A stretch of DNA of 64,000 bases, taken from Mesorhizobium sp. AR02 (lineage in GTDB: Bacteria > Pseudomonadota > Alphaproteobacteria > Rhizobiales > Rhizobiaceae). A model generated the notes under the pieces. It was not told where the DNA came from and did not search any database. It saw only the letters and a program-made list of their open reading frames with translations. The DNA lies in assembly GCF_024746835.1 (NCBI RefSeq), contig NZ_CP080531.1, positions 4,174,001 through 4,238,000 of the forward strand, given 5' to 3'. Both the position numbers and the translations under genes were made by a program. Below are positions 1 to 11,974 of this stretch, one piece after another (the stretch's first letter is position 1; the number at the start of each line of letters is the position of its first letter).

Positions 1-251
1 TCGGTGTCGAAGGTCCAGCCCCACAGCCGCTGATAGGCGCGTGAGCCGGTGATGACATAGGACGGGAAGGTCTTGGAATTGGTGAAGGACAGATAGATCG
101 TCCACAGGATGAAGCCGTAGACGAAGACGATGGTGATGGCGAAGCTCGGCGCCAGCACGATCTTCGGCAACGCGTCTTGCAGGCGTGAGCGCACAGAGGG
201 GCGTGACCGCTCCGGCGTCAGCTTGATCTGGCTTGTTGCTACAGTGCTCAT
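1..251 (-). CDS. Sugar ABC transporter permease, N-terminal part (cut by window edge)
   Basis: This is the first 83 residues of a MalF-type inner-membrane permease. The ATG at 249-251 has GGGAGGAGCTC just upstream, and the frame stays open to base 1. The protein begins MSTVATSQIKLTPERS, then has one clear membrane segment (KIVLAPSFAITIVFVYGFIL) followed by WTIYLSFTNSKTFPSYVITG, the usual start of carbohydrate permeases of the MalF/UgpA kind. It lies 153 bp downstream of the substrate-binding protein gene on the same strand, so it should be the membrane partner of that protein. The rest of the permease, and probably a second permease and an ATPase, would lie outside the window. Confidence 0.85.
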   Translation of the reverse strand, partial: MSTVATSQIKLTPERSRPSVRSRLQDALPKIVLAPSFAITIVFVYGFILWTIYLSFTNSKTFPSYVITGSRAYQRLWGWTFDT

Positions 252-357
252 GAGCTCCTCCCGTTTCGGGTCGTCCGTGCTCTGCCTCAGGCGGCAAGGC
301 GGCCCGTGCATACGGGTCTTTGGTCGGCAGGTGTCGGAGGCCGGCCAATCGTTGAGA

Positions 358-392
358 TAAAACCTCCCCCGCCGAAGCGGGGAAGGTGTTTT
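358..392 (-). terminator. Stem-loop between binding-protein and permease genes
   Basis: On the minus strand a stem of CCTTCCCCGC and GCGGGGGAGG with a TTCG loop is followed by TTTT. It has the form of an intrinsic terminator. It sits between the binding-protein gene and the permease gene of one operon, where a partial terminator or 3' stabiliser would let the binding protein be made in excess. Confidence 0.7.
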
Positions 393-404
393 CAGGCTTG
401 ACGC

Positions 405-1658
405 TTACTTGGCGTCGTCGATCGCCTTGACCAGCTCGGTCACGGCTTCGTCCGAGGTCTTGATCTGACCATGGACGAACTTCGAGACGACATCCTTGTA
501 GGCATTGGCGACCGCCGGAGGCGCGCCATAGCCCTGGGCCAAGGAGCCGAACAGCGTGCCGCCGTCGTTGGCCTTCTTCAGGTCGGCGATGCCCTTCTTG
601 CCGCAAGCGTCGAAGTCGGTGTCCGGAACGTCGGTACGGGCCGGAACCGAACCCTTGACGACGTTGAAGGCCGACTGGAAGCTCTTCGACAGGGTGGCGG
701 TGGCCAGTGCGACCTGGGCGCCCTTGCGGTCGTCCGGAACGTTGAACATGCCGAACATGTCGGAGTTGTAGATCACGGAGCCGTCAGTGCCCGGGAAGCG
801 ATAGCACAGGAAGTCCGTGCCCGGGGTCTTCTTGGCGGCGTGGAACTCACCCTTGGCCCAGTCACCCATGACCTGCACCAGGGCATCGCCCTTGATGACC
901 ATGGCGGTGGCAAGGTTCCAGTCGCGGCCCGAGAAGTTCGGGTCGACATAGGTGACGAGCTTGGCGAGGTTGTCGAACGACTTCTTCATCGTGTCGGACT
1001 TGAGCGACGCGTCGTCGAGGTCGTTGAAGGCCTTCTTGTAGAACTCAGGTCCGCCGGTCGACAGCACGACCGAGTCGAACATGGTGGCTTCCTGCCAGTT
1101 CTGGCCGCCGAGAGCGAGCGGGATCACGCCTGCCGCCTTGGCCTTGTCGAGCAGGGCAACGAAGTCGTCGAAGGTCTTCGGCTCGGTGCCGCCGATCTTG
1201 TCCATGACGGCCTTGTTGATCCACAGCCAGTTGACCGAGTGGACGTTGACCGGAGCCGCGACCCACTTGCCTTCATAGACCGAGAATTTCTGCAGGGCCG
1301 CCGGAACCGACTTGTCCCAACCTTCCTTCTTCGCCGTCTCGGTCAGGTCGCCCATCACGCCGGCCGCCGCATAGTCGAGCACGGTGTAGCCGAGCATCTG
1401 CGAGGCGGTCGGATAGTTGCCGGCCGCGACCATCGCCTTCAGCGCGGTCATGGCGGCGTCGCCGCCACCGCCGGCCACCGGCACGTCCTTCCAGGCATAG
1501 CCTTCCTTGGCCAGATCGCCCTTGAGGACGTTGAGGGCAGCCGCTTCGCCGCCCGATGTCCACCAATGCAGCATCTGCACTTCCTTGACGTCCGCGGCAT
1601 GCGCCGAGAACGCAAAGCTCGTCGCGAGAGCCGTTCCGATAAGCAGTTTGCGCAACAT
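405..1658 (-). CDS. Carbohydrate ABC transporter substrate-binding protein
   Basis: This is a periplasmic solute-binding protein of the family-1 (MalE/UgpB) type, about 417 residues. The ATG at 1656-1658 is preceded by GGGAGGAAGT. An upstream in-frame ATG at 1679 is less likely. The start [21 protein letters not shown] is a signal peptide cut after AHA. The mature part starts with [20 protein letters not shown], the typical first strand of this family. The length is normal. It is the last complete gene of the minus-strand catabolic operon and feeds the permease at 1-251. The ligand cannot be told from the sequence. The company of DUF993, Gfo/Idh and CoA-thioester genes suggests a sugar-like or cyclitol-like compound (inference). 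Confidence 0.9.
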   Translation of the reverse strand: MLRKLLIGTALATSFAFSAHAADVKEVQMLHWWTSGGEAAALNVLKGDLAKEGYAWKDVPVAGGGGDAAMTALKAMVAAGNYPTASQMLGYTVLDYAAAGVMGDLTETAKKEGWDKSVPAALQKFSVYEGKWVAAPVNVHSVNWLWINKAVMDKIGGTEPKTFDDFVALLDKAKAAGVIPLALGGQNWQEATMFDSVVLSTGGPEFYKKAFNDLDDASLKSDTMKKSFDNLAKLVTYVDPNFSGRDWNLATAMVIKGDALVQVMGDWAKGEFHAAKKTPGTDFLCYRFPGTDGSVIYNSDMFGMFNVPDDRKGAQVALATATLSKSFQSAFNVVKGSVPARTDVPDTDFDACGKKGIADLKKANDGGTLFGSLAQGYGAPPAVANAYKDVVSKFVHGQIKTSDEAVTELVKAIDDAK

Positions 1659-1716
1659 GTACTTCCTCCCTTGTTGCATTACACGACCGGTGGAAGCCCA
1701 CCGGGTTCTTCCAAAC

Positions 1717-3229
1717 TCAGCCGACCCACCATCCGGTGCGCTGGCCGCGATGAAACTGGATTGTCTTTTCCTCGGTATAATCCTCGACGGCGCGCTTGCC
1801 GAGTTCGCGTCCGAGACCGGACTGCTTGTAGCCTCCGAAAGGCAGCTCAGGATAACCTTCCATGAATGTGTTCACCCAAACCGTCCCCGAACGCACCCCA
1901 CGCGCCACCGACATGCAAGTGTCGATGCTGGCGCTCCACACGCCTGCAGACAGACCATAGGGCGTGTTGTTGGCGATGTGCAACGCCTTTTCAATCGTTT
2001 CAAAAGTCAGCACGGAGAGCACCGGTCCGAACACTTCCTCCCGTGCGATGGCCATATCCTCGGTGACACCACGGATGATGGTGGGGTTCGAGGTATTGGC
2101 CGGCATTGGAGGCCAGTTGCTTGCCGCCACTGAAGACGTTGCTGCCTTCGCCTGCCGCTGCCGTAACGTAACCCGTCACCTTGGCCAGATGGTCGGACGA
2201 GATCATCGCGCCGACCTTGGTGCGATCATCCAGCGGATCTCCCACAGTCACTTTCGACGTAAGTGCCTTCACGGCGGCCAGAAAATCGTCGGCGATCGCC
2301 TCGTGCACGATCAGCCGGCTGCCGGCATTGCAGCATTCGCCGGCATTGAAGAAGCCGCCGAACACCGCCGCGTCGGCGGCTGCGTCGAGATCGGCATCGG
2401 GGAAGACGATCTGGCCGTTCTTGCCGCCGAGCTCCATCGAGACCTTCTTCAGCGACTGCGCGGCGGAAGCCATGGTCATCTTGCCGACGCGGGTCGAGCC
2501 GGTGAACGACACCATCTCGACCAGGGGATGGCTGACCATCGGCGCGCCGACATTGCCGCCGAGACCGGCAAGGATGTTGACGACGCCGGCAGGCAGGCCG
2601 GCCTCCAGCAGAATGTCGCCCAGCACAAAGGTCGAGGCCGAGGTCATCTCGCTCGGCTTGACCACCGCCGTGCAGCCCGCGGCGAGCGCGAAAGGCAGTT
2701 TCTGGCTGACGATGAGAAACGGGAAATTCCATGGCGTGATGATCGAGACGACACCGATCGGCTCACGCACGACCACGCCCAGCATGGCGTCGCCAAGATT
2801 GGCGTAGCTCTCGCCATGCAGCGTGCGGGCGAGCGCGGCGGCATAGCGCCAGATGTCGACGGCGCCGCCGATCTCGCCGCGCGCCTGGGCGATCGGTTTG
2901 CCGGATTCCAGCGCATCGAGCCGGGCGATGTCTTCCAGCCGCGCCTCGATCAGGTCGGCCGTCTTGAGCAGGATCGCGGCGCGTTCCGAGGCTTTCATGC
3001 GCGGCCATGGGCCGGTCTCGAACGCTTTGTGCGCGGCCTGCACCGCGGCTTCCACTTCGGCCTCGCCGGCCTGCGCATAGCGCGAAACGGTGAAGCCGTG
3101 GCCAGGGCTCTTGCGTTCCAGCGTGCGGCCGTCGCGGGCATCGACATGCTTGCCGTCGATCAGCAGCCGATAGGTTTTTGGCGCGGCTGCCGCCTCGGCG
3201 GGCATGGCGATGTTGAGAGGTGCGTTCAT
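1717..3229 (-). pseudogene. Aldehyde dehydrogenase (NAD(P)+), interrupted by a one-base frameshift
   Basis: The two halves of one ALDH-superfamily protein lie in adjacent frames. The N-terminal part (3229 down to about 2085) has the cofactor-site PWNFP, the general base Glu266 (SMELGGKNG) and the catalytic Cys300 (FFNAGECCNAG). The C-terminal part (about 2090 down to 1717) has EEVFGPVLSVLTF, NNTPYGLSAGVWS and the end [13 protein letters not shown]. The reading should pass from QYLEP to TIIRGVTEDMA. In the given bases a run of four G at 2083-2086 (C on the coding strand) puts HHHPWCHR there instead, and removing one base restores the frame. The whole protein would be about 500 residues, normal for the family. 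The shift could be a real recent mutation or a homopolymer sequencing error. It follows the enoyl-CoA hydratase gene by 14 bp. Confidence 0.85.
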
Positions 3230-3243
3230 CAGGCTTGTTTTCT

Positions 3244-4012
3244 CTAGGTTCTTGAAAATGCTGGCTTCTGCTTGGTCTTGAAAGCGCCGACACCGGCCTT
3301 GAGGTCGCCGGTGAGCGCGATGAAGCCGCTGGCCAGTGCTTCGGTCGCGGCGGCACTTTCCTCGCCTTCGGCCACCGCTATCATCAGCTTGGCCGCTTCC
3401 GTCGCCAGCGGGCCACGCTCGGCGATCTTTTCAGCCCAGGCCTTGGCCTCGGCAAGCGCCTTTCCGGCTTCGACCACCCGGTCGACGACGCCCAGGGCCA
3501 GCGCTTCGGGGGCGAGCAGAATCTCACCACCCAGCGCCATGCGCCGCACGGTCTGCGCGCCGAAGCGGCCCACCGCGCGTTGCGTGCCGGACCAGCCGGG
3601 GACGACGCCGATAGAGGTTTCGGGGAAGCCGAGCTTGACGTGTGTTTCCGCGACGCGGAAATCGCAGGCGACCGCCAGTTCCAGCCCGCCGCCCAGCGCG
3701 TGGCCCGAGAGCACGGCGATGGTCGGTTGCCTGAGCCGCGCCAGCCGGTCGAAGACACGATGGCCGTAGCGCACCCATTGCACCTGGAAATCGGCCGCGC
3801 TCATTTGCGCCCACGCTTCGACATCGCCGCCGGCGCAAAAGCCCTTGCCTTCGCCGGTGAGCAACACGACGCGGACGCCGTCGGCCATTTCCGCTTCGTC
3901 GAGCGCGGCTTCGAGAGCGCGCAGCATGGGAATATCAAGCGCGTTGAATTTCTCCGGCCGGCGCAGCGTGACGGTGCCGATGGCGCCATCCCTTTTGAAG
4001 GTCACGAGGCGC

Positions 4013-4020
<8 letters not shown>
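3244..4020 (-). CDS. Enoyl-CoA hydratase/isomerase family protein
   Basis: This is a crotonase-fold protein of 258 residues acting on an acyl-CoA (hydration, isomerisation or a related reaction). The oxyanion-hole segments are visible as GEGKGFCAGGDVEAW and SGHALGGGLELAVACDFRV, followed by LGFPETSIGVVPG, which carries the usual catalytic Glu position. The ATG at 4018-4020 was chosen because GGAGG lies 6 bases upstream. It overlaps the end of the CoA-transferase gene by 8 bp, which suggests translational coupling. An in-frame ATG at 4047 is possible. The neighbouring CoA transferase probably supplies its thioester substrate. The true substrate is unknown. Confidence 0.88.
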
Positions 4021-7682
<3,662 letters not shown>

Positions 7683-7718
7683 CCCGATGCATCCTCCCGA
7701 TTTTCTCGATCAAATTTA

Positions 7719-7732
7719 TTGGAACGTTCTAA
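7719..7732. promoter_or_regulatory. LacI-type operator, lacI-proximal copy
   Basis: TTGGAACGTTCTAA is a near-perfect dyad with the central CG typical of LacI-family operators. It shares the 15-mer TTTATTGGAACGTTC with the second copy at 7883. It lies 37 bp upstream of the lacI start, so it would give autorepression. Confidence 0.75.
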
Positions 7733-7882
7733 TCATTGGTTCAATCTTGAGTCAACCGTGATTTTTTCTCAGTCTGAAAAACCGATTGTACGTACTCAAA
7801 TGGCTTGGCTTGCAAGGCTTTCTGTGTTGCGACGCAGCATTCGTCCGATAGTTCATTCCGAATCCGAAGGTTCTTGATTTAT

Positions 7883-7894
7883 TGGAACGTTCCA
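7883..7894. promoter_or_regulatory. LacI-type operator, DUF993-proximal copy
   Basis: TGGAACGTTCCA is a perfect 12-bp palindrome within ATTTATTGGAACGTTCCATT. It lies 29 bp before the DUF993 start codon, where a bound repressor would block transcription. It is 164 bp from the first copy. Confidence 0.78.
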
Positions 7895-7922
7895 TTTATA
7901 GGCGCTGCGAAGGGAGAGATCG

Positions 7923-9077
7923 ATGGACATTGCCTTGCCTGGTGAGGGTGGCCGCAGCACCCGTTACACGCTTGTCGGACAACCGGTGCAGCCTGACATC
8001 GGTGCGCGGTTTTCGCGCATCGCCTATGCCGCCGCGCATGTCGTTGCCGATCCCCATGAAATGACCGATCCATGGTCGCGGCCCGTGGTCGACTGGGACA
8101 GGACGATGGCGTTCCGCCATCATTTGTGGCGGCTGGGCTTCCGCATCGCCGAGGCGATGGACACGTCGCAGCGCGGCATGGGTTTCGACTGGGCCAATGC
8201 GAAGGAATTGATCCGCCGTTCGATCGCCGAGGCGCGAACGGTTCCGGGCGCCGATCTTGCCTCGGGTGCGGGAACCGACCATCTGGCGCCGGCGTCGGCC
8301 AGGACACTGCACGATGTGATTGCCGCCTATGAGGAGCAGTTCGCTTTCATCGAAGGGCAGGGCGGCAAGGCGATCATGATGGCCAGCCGCGCACTGGCGG
8401 CTGTGGCGAAGGGTCCGGACGACTACGCCGCAGTCTATGACCGGATCGTCAGCCAGGCCTCCGGCAAGGTCATCCTGCACTGGTTGGGCGACATGTTCGA
8501 CCCGGCCTTGAAGGGCTATTGGGGCAGCGGCGATTTCGAGACAGCGCTCGATACGGTGGTCGCCATCATCGAGCGCCACGTGAACAAGGTCGAAGGCATA
8601 AAGATATCGCTGCTCGATGCCGGCAAGGAGGTCGCGCTCCGCAACCGGCTGCCGGACGGCGTCGTGATGTTTACCGGCGACGACTTCAACTATCCCGAAC
8701 TGATCGCCGGAGACGGCAACAGGCATTCGCACGCGCTGCTTGGCATTTTCGACGCCATCGCGCCGGTCGCCAACGCCGCCCTGGCAAGGCTCGCCGCGGG
8801 CGATCAGGCCGGCTATGACGCGCTGATGGCGCCGACGGTGCCGCTATCGCGCAAAATCTTCGAGGCGCCGACCGAATATTACAAGGCCGGCATCGTCTTC
8901 ATGGCCTGGCTGAACGGCCATCAGGACCACTTTACGATGGTCGGCGGCATGCAGTCGGCGCGCGGCATCCGCCACTACGCCGAGATCTTTCGCCTTGCCG
9001 ACCAGGCAGGCCTGCTGGCCGATCCCGACCTTGCCATATCGCGGATGAAGAGCCTGGGCGCCGTCGCGGGCGTCTGA
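7923..9077 (+). CDS. DUF993 family protein (dihydrodipicolinate-synthase-like aldolase)
   Basis: This 384-residue protein matches the DUF993 family as I know it, which is usually annotated as dihydrodipicolinate-synthase-like and expected to have a TIM-barrel aldolase fold. Recognisable parts are DPWSRPVVDWDRTMAFRHHL near the start, VILHWLGDMFDPALKGYWG in the middle and KISLLDAGKEVALRNRLP with the Lys-containing strand. The ATG at 7923 has AAGGGAGAGAT upstream. It is divergent from the LacI operon and shares its operators. A carbon-carbon cleavage or condensation step in the same pathway is likely, but no reaction has been shown for the family that I can name. Confidence 0.85.
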   Translation: MDIALPGEGGRSTRYTLVGQPVQPDIGARFSRIAYAAAHVVADPHEMTDPWSRPVVDWDRTMAFRHHLWRLGFRIAEAMDTSQRGMGFDWANAKELIRRSIAEARTVPGADLASGAGTDHLAPASARTLHDVIAAYEEQFAFIEGQGGKAIMMASRALAAVAKGPDDYAAVYDRIVSQASGKVILHWLGDMFDPALKGYWGSGDFETALDTVVAIIERHVNKVEGIKISLLDAGKEVALRNRLPDGVVMFTGDDFNYPELIAGDGNRHSHALLGIFDAIAPVANAALARLAAGDQAGYDALMAPTVPLSRKIFEAPTEYYKAGIVFMAWLNGHQDHFTMVGGMQSARGIRHYAEIFRLADQAGLLADPDLAISRMKSLGAVAGV

Positions 9078-9098
9078 GTCGAACCAAATCAGGCCAGA

Positions 9099-9122
9099 AG
9101 AATCCCCGTGAGGGGGATTTGC
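9099..9122 (+). terminator. Hairpin after the DUF993 gene
   Basis: AATCCCC-GTGA-GGGGGATT followed by TG. It is a compact stem 22 bp after the DUF993 stop. The U tract is weak, so it may be a 3' stabiliser or an inefficient terminator. Confidence 0.45.
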
Positions 9123-9395
9123 GGAAAGCGCCGGTTGTCCTGATCCGACAGCGAGTGCATCGACGACATTTATGCCGATCCGCATGAACGCAAAGCCCGT
9201 TTCTCCTTGGGAGGTGCAGGAGACGCAGCCCTGCGAGATCTACAATCTTGGCGCCCAGAGCCACGTCCGCGGCTCGCCGCGGCGGCGTGTATCATTTTAA
9301 TACAATCCCCAATTGGTAGACTCGCGCGAAACACCGGCAGTTAATTCCTCCCGTCAGGCCAAAAGGAGGGAAAGGCCGCGGACCGGGAGGAAACG

Positions 9396-9602
9396 ATGTC
9401 TGTGCAAAAGGAAGACTATCGAACGAACAAAGCCGATTATGTGATTGCTGCGACGTATGGCCGAATTATTGCAGATGATGGCGACCGCCATGAGCTGCTC
9501 GCAAATGAGAAGTTCCTGCGGCTAAGAGATCGGCGATTCGCCAAATTGGCCGCAAACCCGGCGGAAAGCTCGCCAGGATGGAAAGCCAGACCGCGCGGTT
9601 AG
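9396..9602 (+). CDS. Small hypothetical protein
   Basis: A 68-residue ORF begins MSVQKEDYRTNKADYVIAAT and is hydrophilic with no membrane segment or recognised motif. The support is a strong GGGAGGAAACG ribosome-binding site directly before the ATG, and a hairpin terminator about 36 bp after the stop. The stretch before it (9123-9395) shows no gene. Base composition is lower in GC than its neighbours. It could be a real small gene or a remnant. I do not recognise it. Confidence 0.4.
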   Translation: MSVQKEDYRTNKADYVIAATYGRIIADDGDRHELLANEKFLRLRDRRFAKLAANPAESSPGWKARPRG

Positions 9603-9637
9603 CGCCGGCCACTCGTTTTAGCGAGTTGAACGCATGG

Positions 9638-9673
9638 AAAAGCCCCGCCGACCGGGAGTCAAGCGGGGCTTTC
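9638..9673. terminator. Bidirectional hairpin terminator
   Basis: AAGCCCCGC and GCGGGGCTT form a 9-bp stem with a 15-nt loop. It has T-rich ends on both strands and would stop transcription of the small ORF on the plus strand and of the tRNA unit on the minus strand. Confidence 0.6.
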
Positions 9674-10010
9674 TGGACAGGCTTTTGGGATGTCCAACGA
9701 TCCGAGAGGATCGGCTTCAATCTAGAGTCCCCTTTGATCCAGCGCATCGGCCGAATAGATGAAAGGACCCGTCGGCTGGCGCATGGAGTCGGTATCGCGT
9801 CAGTCCGGTCGGCGTGGGAACTGGCAGCCGATAGTGGGTGACTTGATCCGGTCATTGCGAGGCAGGCGGCGATCACGCCGCACTTTCTGCGCTACGGCGC
9901 GACGTGGGATGATCTTCAACGGCGTCCGTATCTGGAGGCGACCGGCGCATCCGATGTGTCGGCAAACCGCCCGGCTTTTTATGCCAAACGGTAGAGGTTC
10001 TTTGAAAGGA
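9674..10010. other. Intergenic stretch without recognised gene
   Basis: Short ORFs on both strands here have no good ribosome-binding site and no known motif. The stretch lies just 3' of tRNA-Val. I see no direct repeat of the tRNA end and no integrase, so nothing supports an integrated island. Confidence 0.5.
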
Positions 10011-10085
10011 TGGTGGGCGTGACAGGGATTGAACCTGTGACCCCTGCAATGTCAATGCAGTGCTCTCCCGCTGAGCTACACGCCC
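10011..10085 (-). tRNA. tRNA-Val (anticodon GAC)
   Basis: The minus strand folds as a normal cloverleaf. The acceptor stem is GGGCGTG with CACGCCC, the D arm GCTCAGCGGGAGAGC, the anticodon stem CTGCA/TGCAG with loop TTGACAT, so the anticodon is GAC, and the T arm CACAGGTTCAATCCCTGTC. The discriminator is A and CCA is encoded. Length is 75 nt. Confidence 0.96.
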
Positions 10086-10190
10086 ATCCGAAGCCGCGCA
10101 TACACCATTTTTGGTCCGGCGCGTCAATAGCGAGAAAAAGGAAAGAAGGCGTCGTCTCGCCGCAGCGGCGATGCCTCAGTGGAAGACGGC

Positions 10191-10553
10191 TCAGGCCGCC
10201 TGCAGCATCTTCTCGACCTCGTTGACGAGATCGCGCAGGTGGAAGGGCTTCGACAGCACCTTGGCGTCTTTCGGCGCCTTGGAATCCGGGTTCAGCGCAA
10301 CGGCGGCGAAACCGGTGATGAACATGACCTTGAGGTCGGGATCGATCTCGGTGGCGCGACGCGCCAGTTCGATGCCGTCCATCTCCGGCATGACGATGTC
10401 GGTCAACAGCAGCGAGAACGGTTCCTCGCGTAGCCGCTCATAGGCGCTGGCGCCATTGTCGAAATCGCTGACCTGATAACCGGCGCGTTCCAGCGCCTTG
10501 ACGAGGAACCGACGCATATCGTCGTCGTCTTCCGCCAGAAGAATGCGTGCCAT
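10191..10553 (-). CDS. cpdR: Single-domain response regulator CpdR
   Basis: This is a 120-residue stand-alone receiver domain. The acidic pocket is LLAEDDDD near residues 7-12, the phosphorylated Asp is D52 in LLLTDIVMPEMDG, the switch Thr is T80 and the Lys is K102 in VLSKPFHLRDLV. CpdR controls loading of ClpXP at the cell pole and so the timed breakdown of cell-cycle proteins such as CtrA in Caulobacter and Sinorhizobium. The sequence LSKPFHLRDLVNEVEKML resembles that of alphaproteobacterial CpdR throughout. The neighbouring N-formylglutamate amidohydrolase gene, divergent from it, is often next to cpdR in Rhizobiales to my knowledge. Confidence 0.9.
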   Translation of the reverse strand: MARILLAEDDDDMRRFLVKALERAGYQVSDFDNGASAYERLREEPFSLLLTDIVMPEMDGIELARRATEIDPDLKVMFITGFAAVALNPDSKAPKDAKVLSKPFHLRDLVNEVEKMLQAA

Positions 10554-10717
10554 GATATCCCGTCCGAATCACCCGCCCGAGACTGCCGCCCGGGCAGCCC
10601 GTTAACCATCCTGTATATGAGGAGGTGACGGTAAACATCAAGTGAACGCGGCGAAGCATTATCCGCATTTGGCAAGGCGATGCGGGATGGCGAAATGCTG
10701 GACATGCGGCCAGCAAG

Positions 10718-11659
10718 GTGGCACTTTCATACGATGATGCATTGGTGTTTTCGGGTTCGTGCAAATTGAAGACGGCAGCCGAGGATTTTTCGGTCGTTCA
10801 ACCCTTCGAAATCCGATCGGGCGCCGAGCAGCGCGTCCCCTTCCTGTTCAACTCACCGCATAGCGGCCGCTACTATCCGGAACGCTTCCTCGCCATGGCG
10901 AGGCTCGACCGCAACGCCATCCGCCGCTCGGAGGATTGCTACGTCGATGAATTGTTCGGTGGCGCTGTGGCGCTTGGCGCGCCGATGCTGGCGGCGAATT
11001 TCCCGCGCGCCTATCTCGACGTCAACCGCGAGCCCTGGGAACTCGACCCGCGCATGTTCGCCGAGCCGGTGCCGTCCTTCTGCAATATCCGCTCGGCGCG
11101 GGTGGCGGGCGGACTTGGCACCGTGCCGAAGCTGGTGGGCGAGGGGCTCGACATCTATTCCGGCCGCCTGCCGCTGGCCGAAGCCGTTGCCCGCATCGAG
11201 GCCGTCTACAAGCCCTACCACGAAACGCTGAAGCGGCTTTTGACCAGAACCCATGCCCGCTTCGGCTTTGCCGTGCTGATCGATTGCCATTCGATGCCGG
11301 CAAGCATCCGTGTCAGCGACAGCGGCCTGCGGCCGGACTTTATCATCGGCGACCGTTTCGGCATCTCGGCGACCGCGGCCCTGACCGAGACGGCGATCGG
11401 CCTGCTGACCGCGATGGGTTACACCGTCGCCCACAACAAGCCTTATGCCGGCGGCTTCATCACCGAGCACTATGGCCGCCCGGCGCGCCATCTGCATGCG
11501 CTGCAGATCGAGGTCAATCGCGGGCTCTACATGAATGAGCGGACGTTCGAGAAGGCTGCCGGCTTCGACGCGCTGGCCGACGATCTGACGCGATTTTCAG
11601 CGGATCTGATGGCAATGCCCGACCATCACTTCATCGACCTGCCGTTGGCCGCGGAGTGA
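10718..11659 (+). CDS. N-formylglutamate amidohydrolase family protein
   Basis: This 313-residue protein belongs to the FGase (HutG-like) family, which releases formate from N-formylglutamate or similar amides. It has the family's FLFNSPHSGRYYP, the Arg/Asp pair in RRSEDCYVDELF, the DVNREPWELDPRMF block, LIDCHSMP with the metal-binding Asp/His, and LQIEVNRGLYM near the end. The frame is open from a GTG at 10718 with little ribosome-binding signal, so the start is uncertain by some 20-30 residues. No other histidine-use genes are nearby, so a role outside histidine breakdown is possible. The stop is followed within 30 bp by the terminator of the antisense-oriented sRNA. Confidence 0.88.
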   Translation: MALSYDDALVFSGSCKLKTAAEDFSVVQPFEIRSGAEQRVPFLFNSPHSGRYYPERFLAMARLDRNAIRRSEDCYVDELFGGAVALGAPMLAANFPRAYLDVNREPWELDPRMFAEPVPSFCNIRSARVAGGLGTVPKLVGEGLDIYSGRLPLAEAVARIEAVYKPYHETLKRLLTRTHARFGFAVLIDCHSMPASIRVSDSGLRPDFIIGDRFGISATAALTETAIGLLTAMGYTVAHNKPYAGGFITEHYGRPARHLHALQIEVNRGLYMNERTFEKAAGFDALADDLTRFSADLMAMPDHHFIDLPLAAE

Positions 11660-11684
11660 AATAGCCGGCCCGAGGTGCAAGGCG

Positions 11685-11770
11685 TAAAAAAAGACCGCAT
11701 CGTTTGCACGATACGGTCGAAGTCTAGGGAGGAAACGCCCAAGGAGGGCATGGACAGGAAAACCTGTCCG
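11685..11770 (-). ncRNA. mmgR: Small RNA of the MmgR / suhB (alpha-r8) type
   Basis: The minus strand carries a compact RNA of about 85 nt. In order it has a perfect hairpin GGACAGG-TTTT-CCTGTCC, a second hairpin GCCC-TCCTT-GGGC with a CUCC loop, the single-stranded motif GUUUCCUCCCUAG, and an intrinsic terminator stem GACCGTATCGT / ACGATGCGGTC followed by seven T. The pyrimidine motif UUUCCUCCCU is complementary to Shine-Dalgarno sequences. Its place between an N-formylglutamate amidohydrolase gene and an inositol-monophosphatase-family gene agrees with the suhB/MmgR family of rhizobia, in which MmgR limits polyhydroxybutyrate storage. The family name is from memory of these features; the RNA gene itself is well supported by promoter and terminator. 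Confidence 0.85.
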
Positions 11771-11776
11771 AGGTCG

Positions 11777-11805
11777 AGGGTATTGTGCGGTGCACAAATG
11801 TCAAG
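11777..11805 (-). promoter_or_regulatory. Sigma-70-type promoter of the small RNA
   Basis: On the minus strand CTTGAC (11800-11805) is a perfect alphaproteobacterial -35 box. It is followed after exactly 17 nt by TACCCT (11777-11782) as a -10 box. This places the RNA start near 11770, the base before the first hairpin. Confidence 0.75.
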
Positions 11806-11974
11806 CGACCTTCAGGCTTTTTTAATTCAGAGTGATGTGGAAATTGCGTTTCGATGACGTTCATGTGACATTTGGGCAACAGCTGTCGCGACGAATAAAT
11901 CGATAAACAGGCTTGTTTTGGCGGGAAAGTGTCGGCAGAGCCCGGTTGGGCACTCGGCAATGCGGGAGAATCAG

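Noticed and set aside
471..1865. Open frame of 464 codons on the plus strand across the binding-protein gene
   Set aside because: It is antisense to a clear solute-binding protein and has the low-complexity look of a shadow frame.
9603..10085. Genomic island at tRNA-Val
   Set aside because: No integrase, no repeated tRNA 3' end and no change of gene content on either side.
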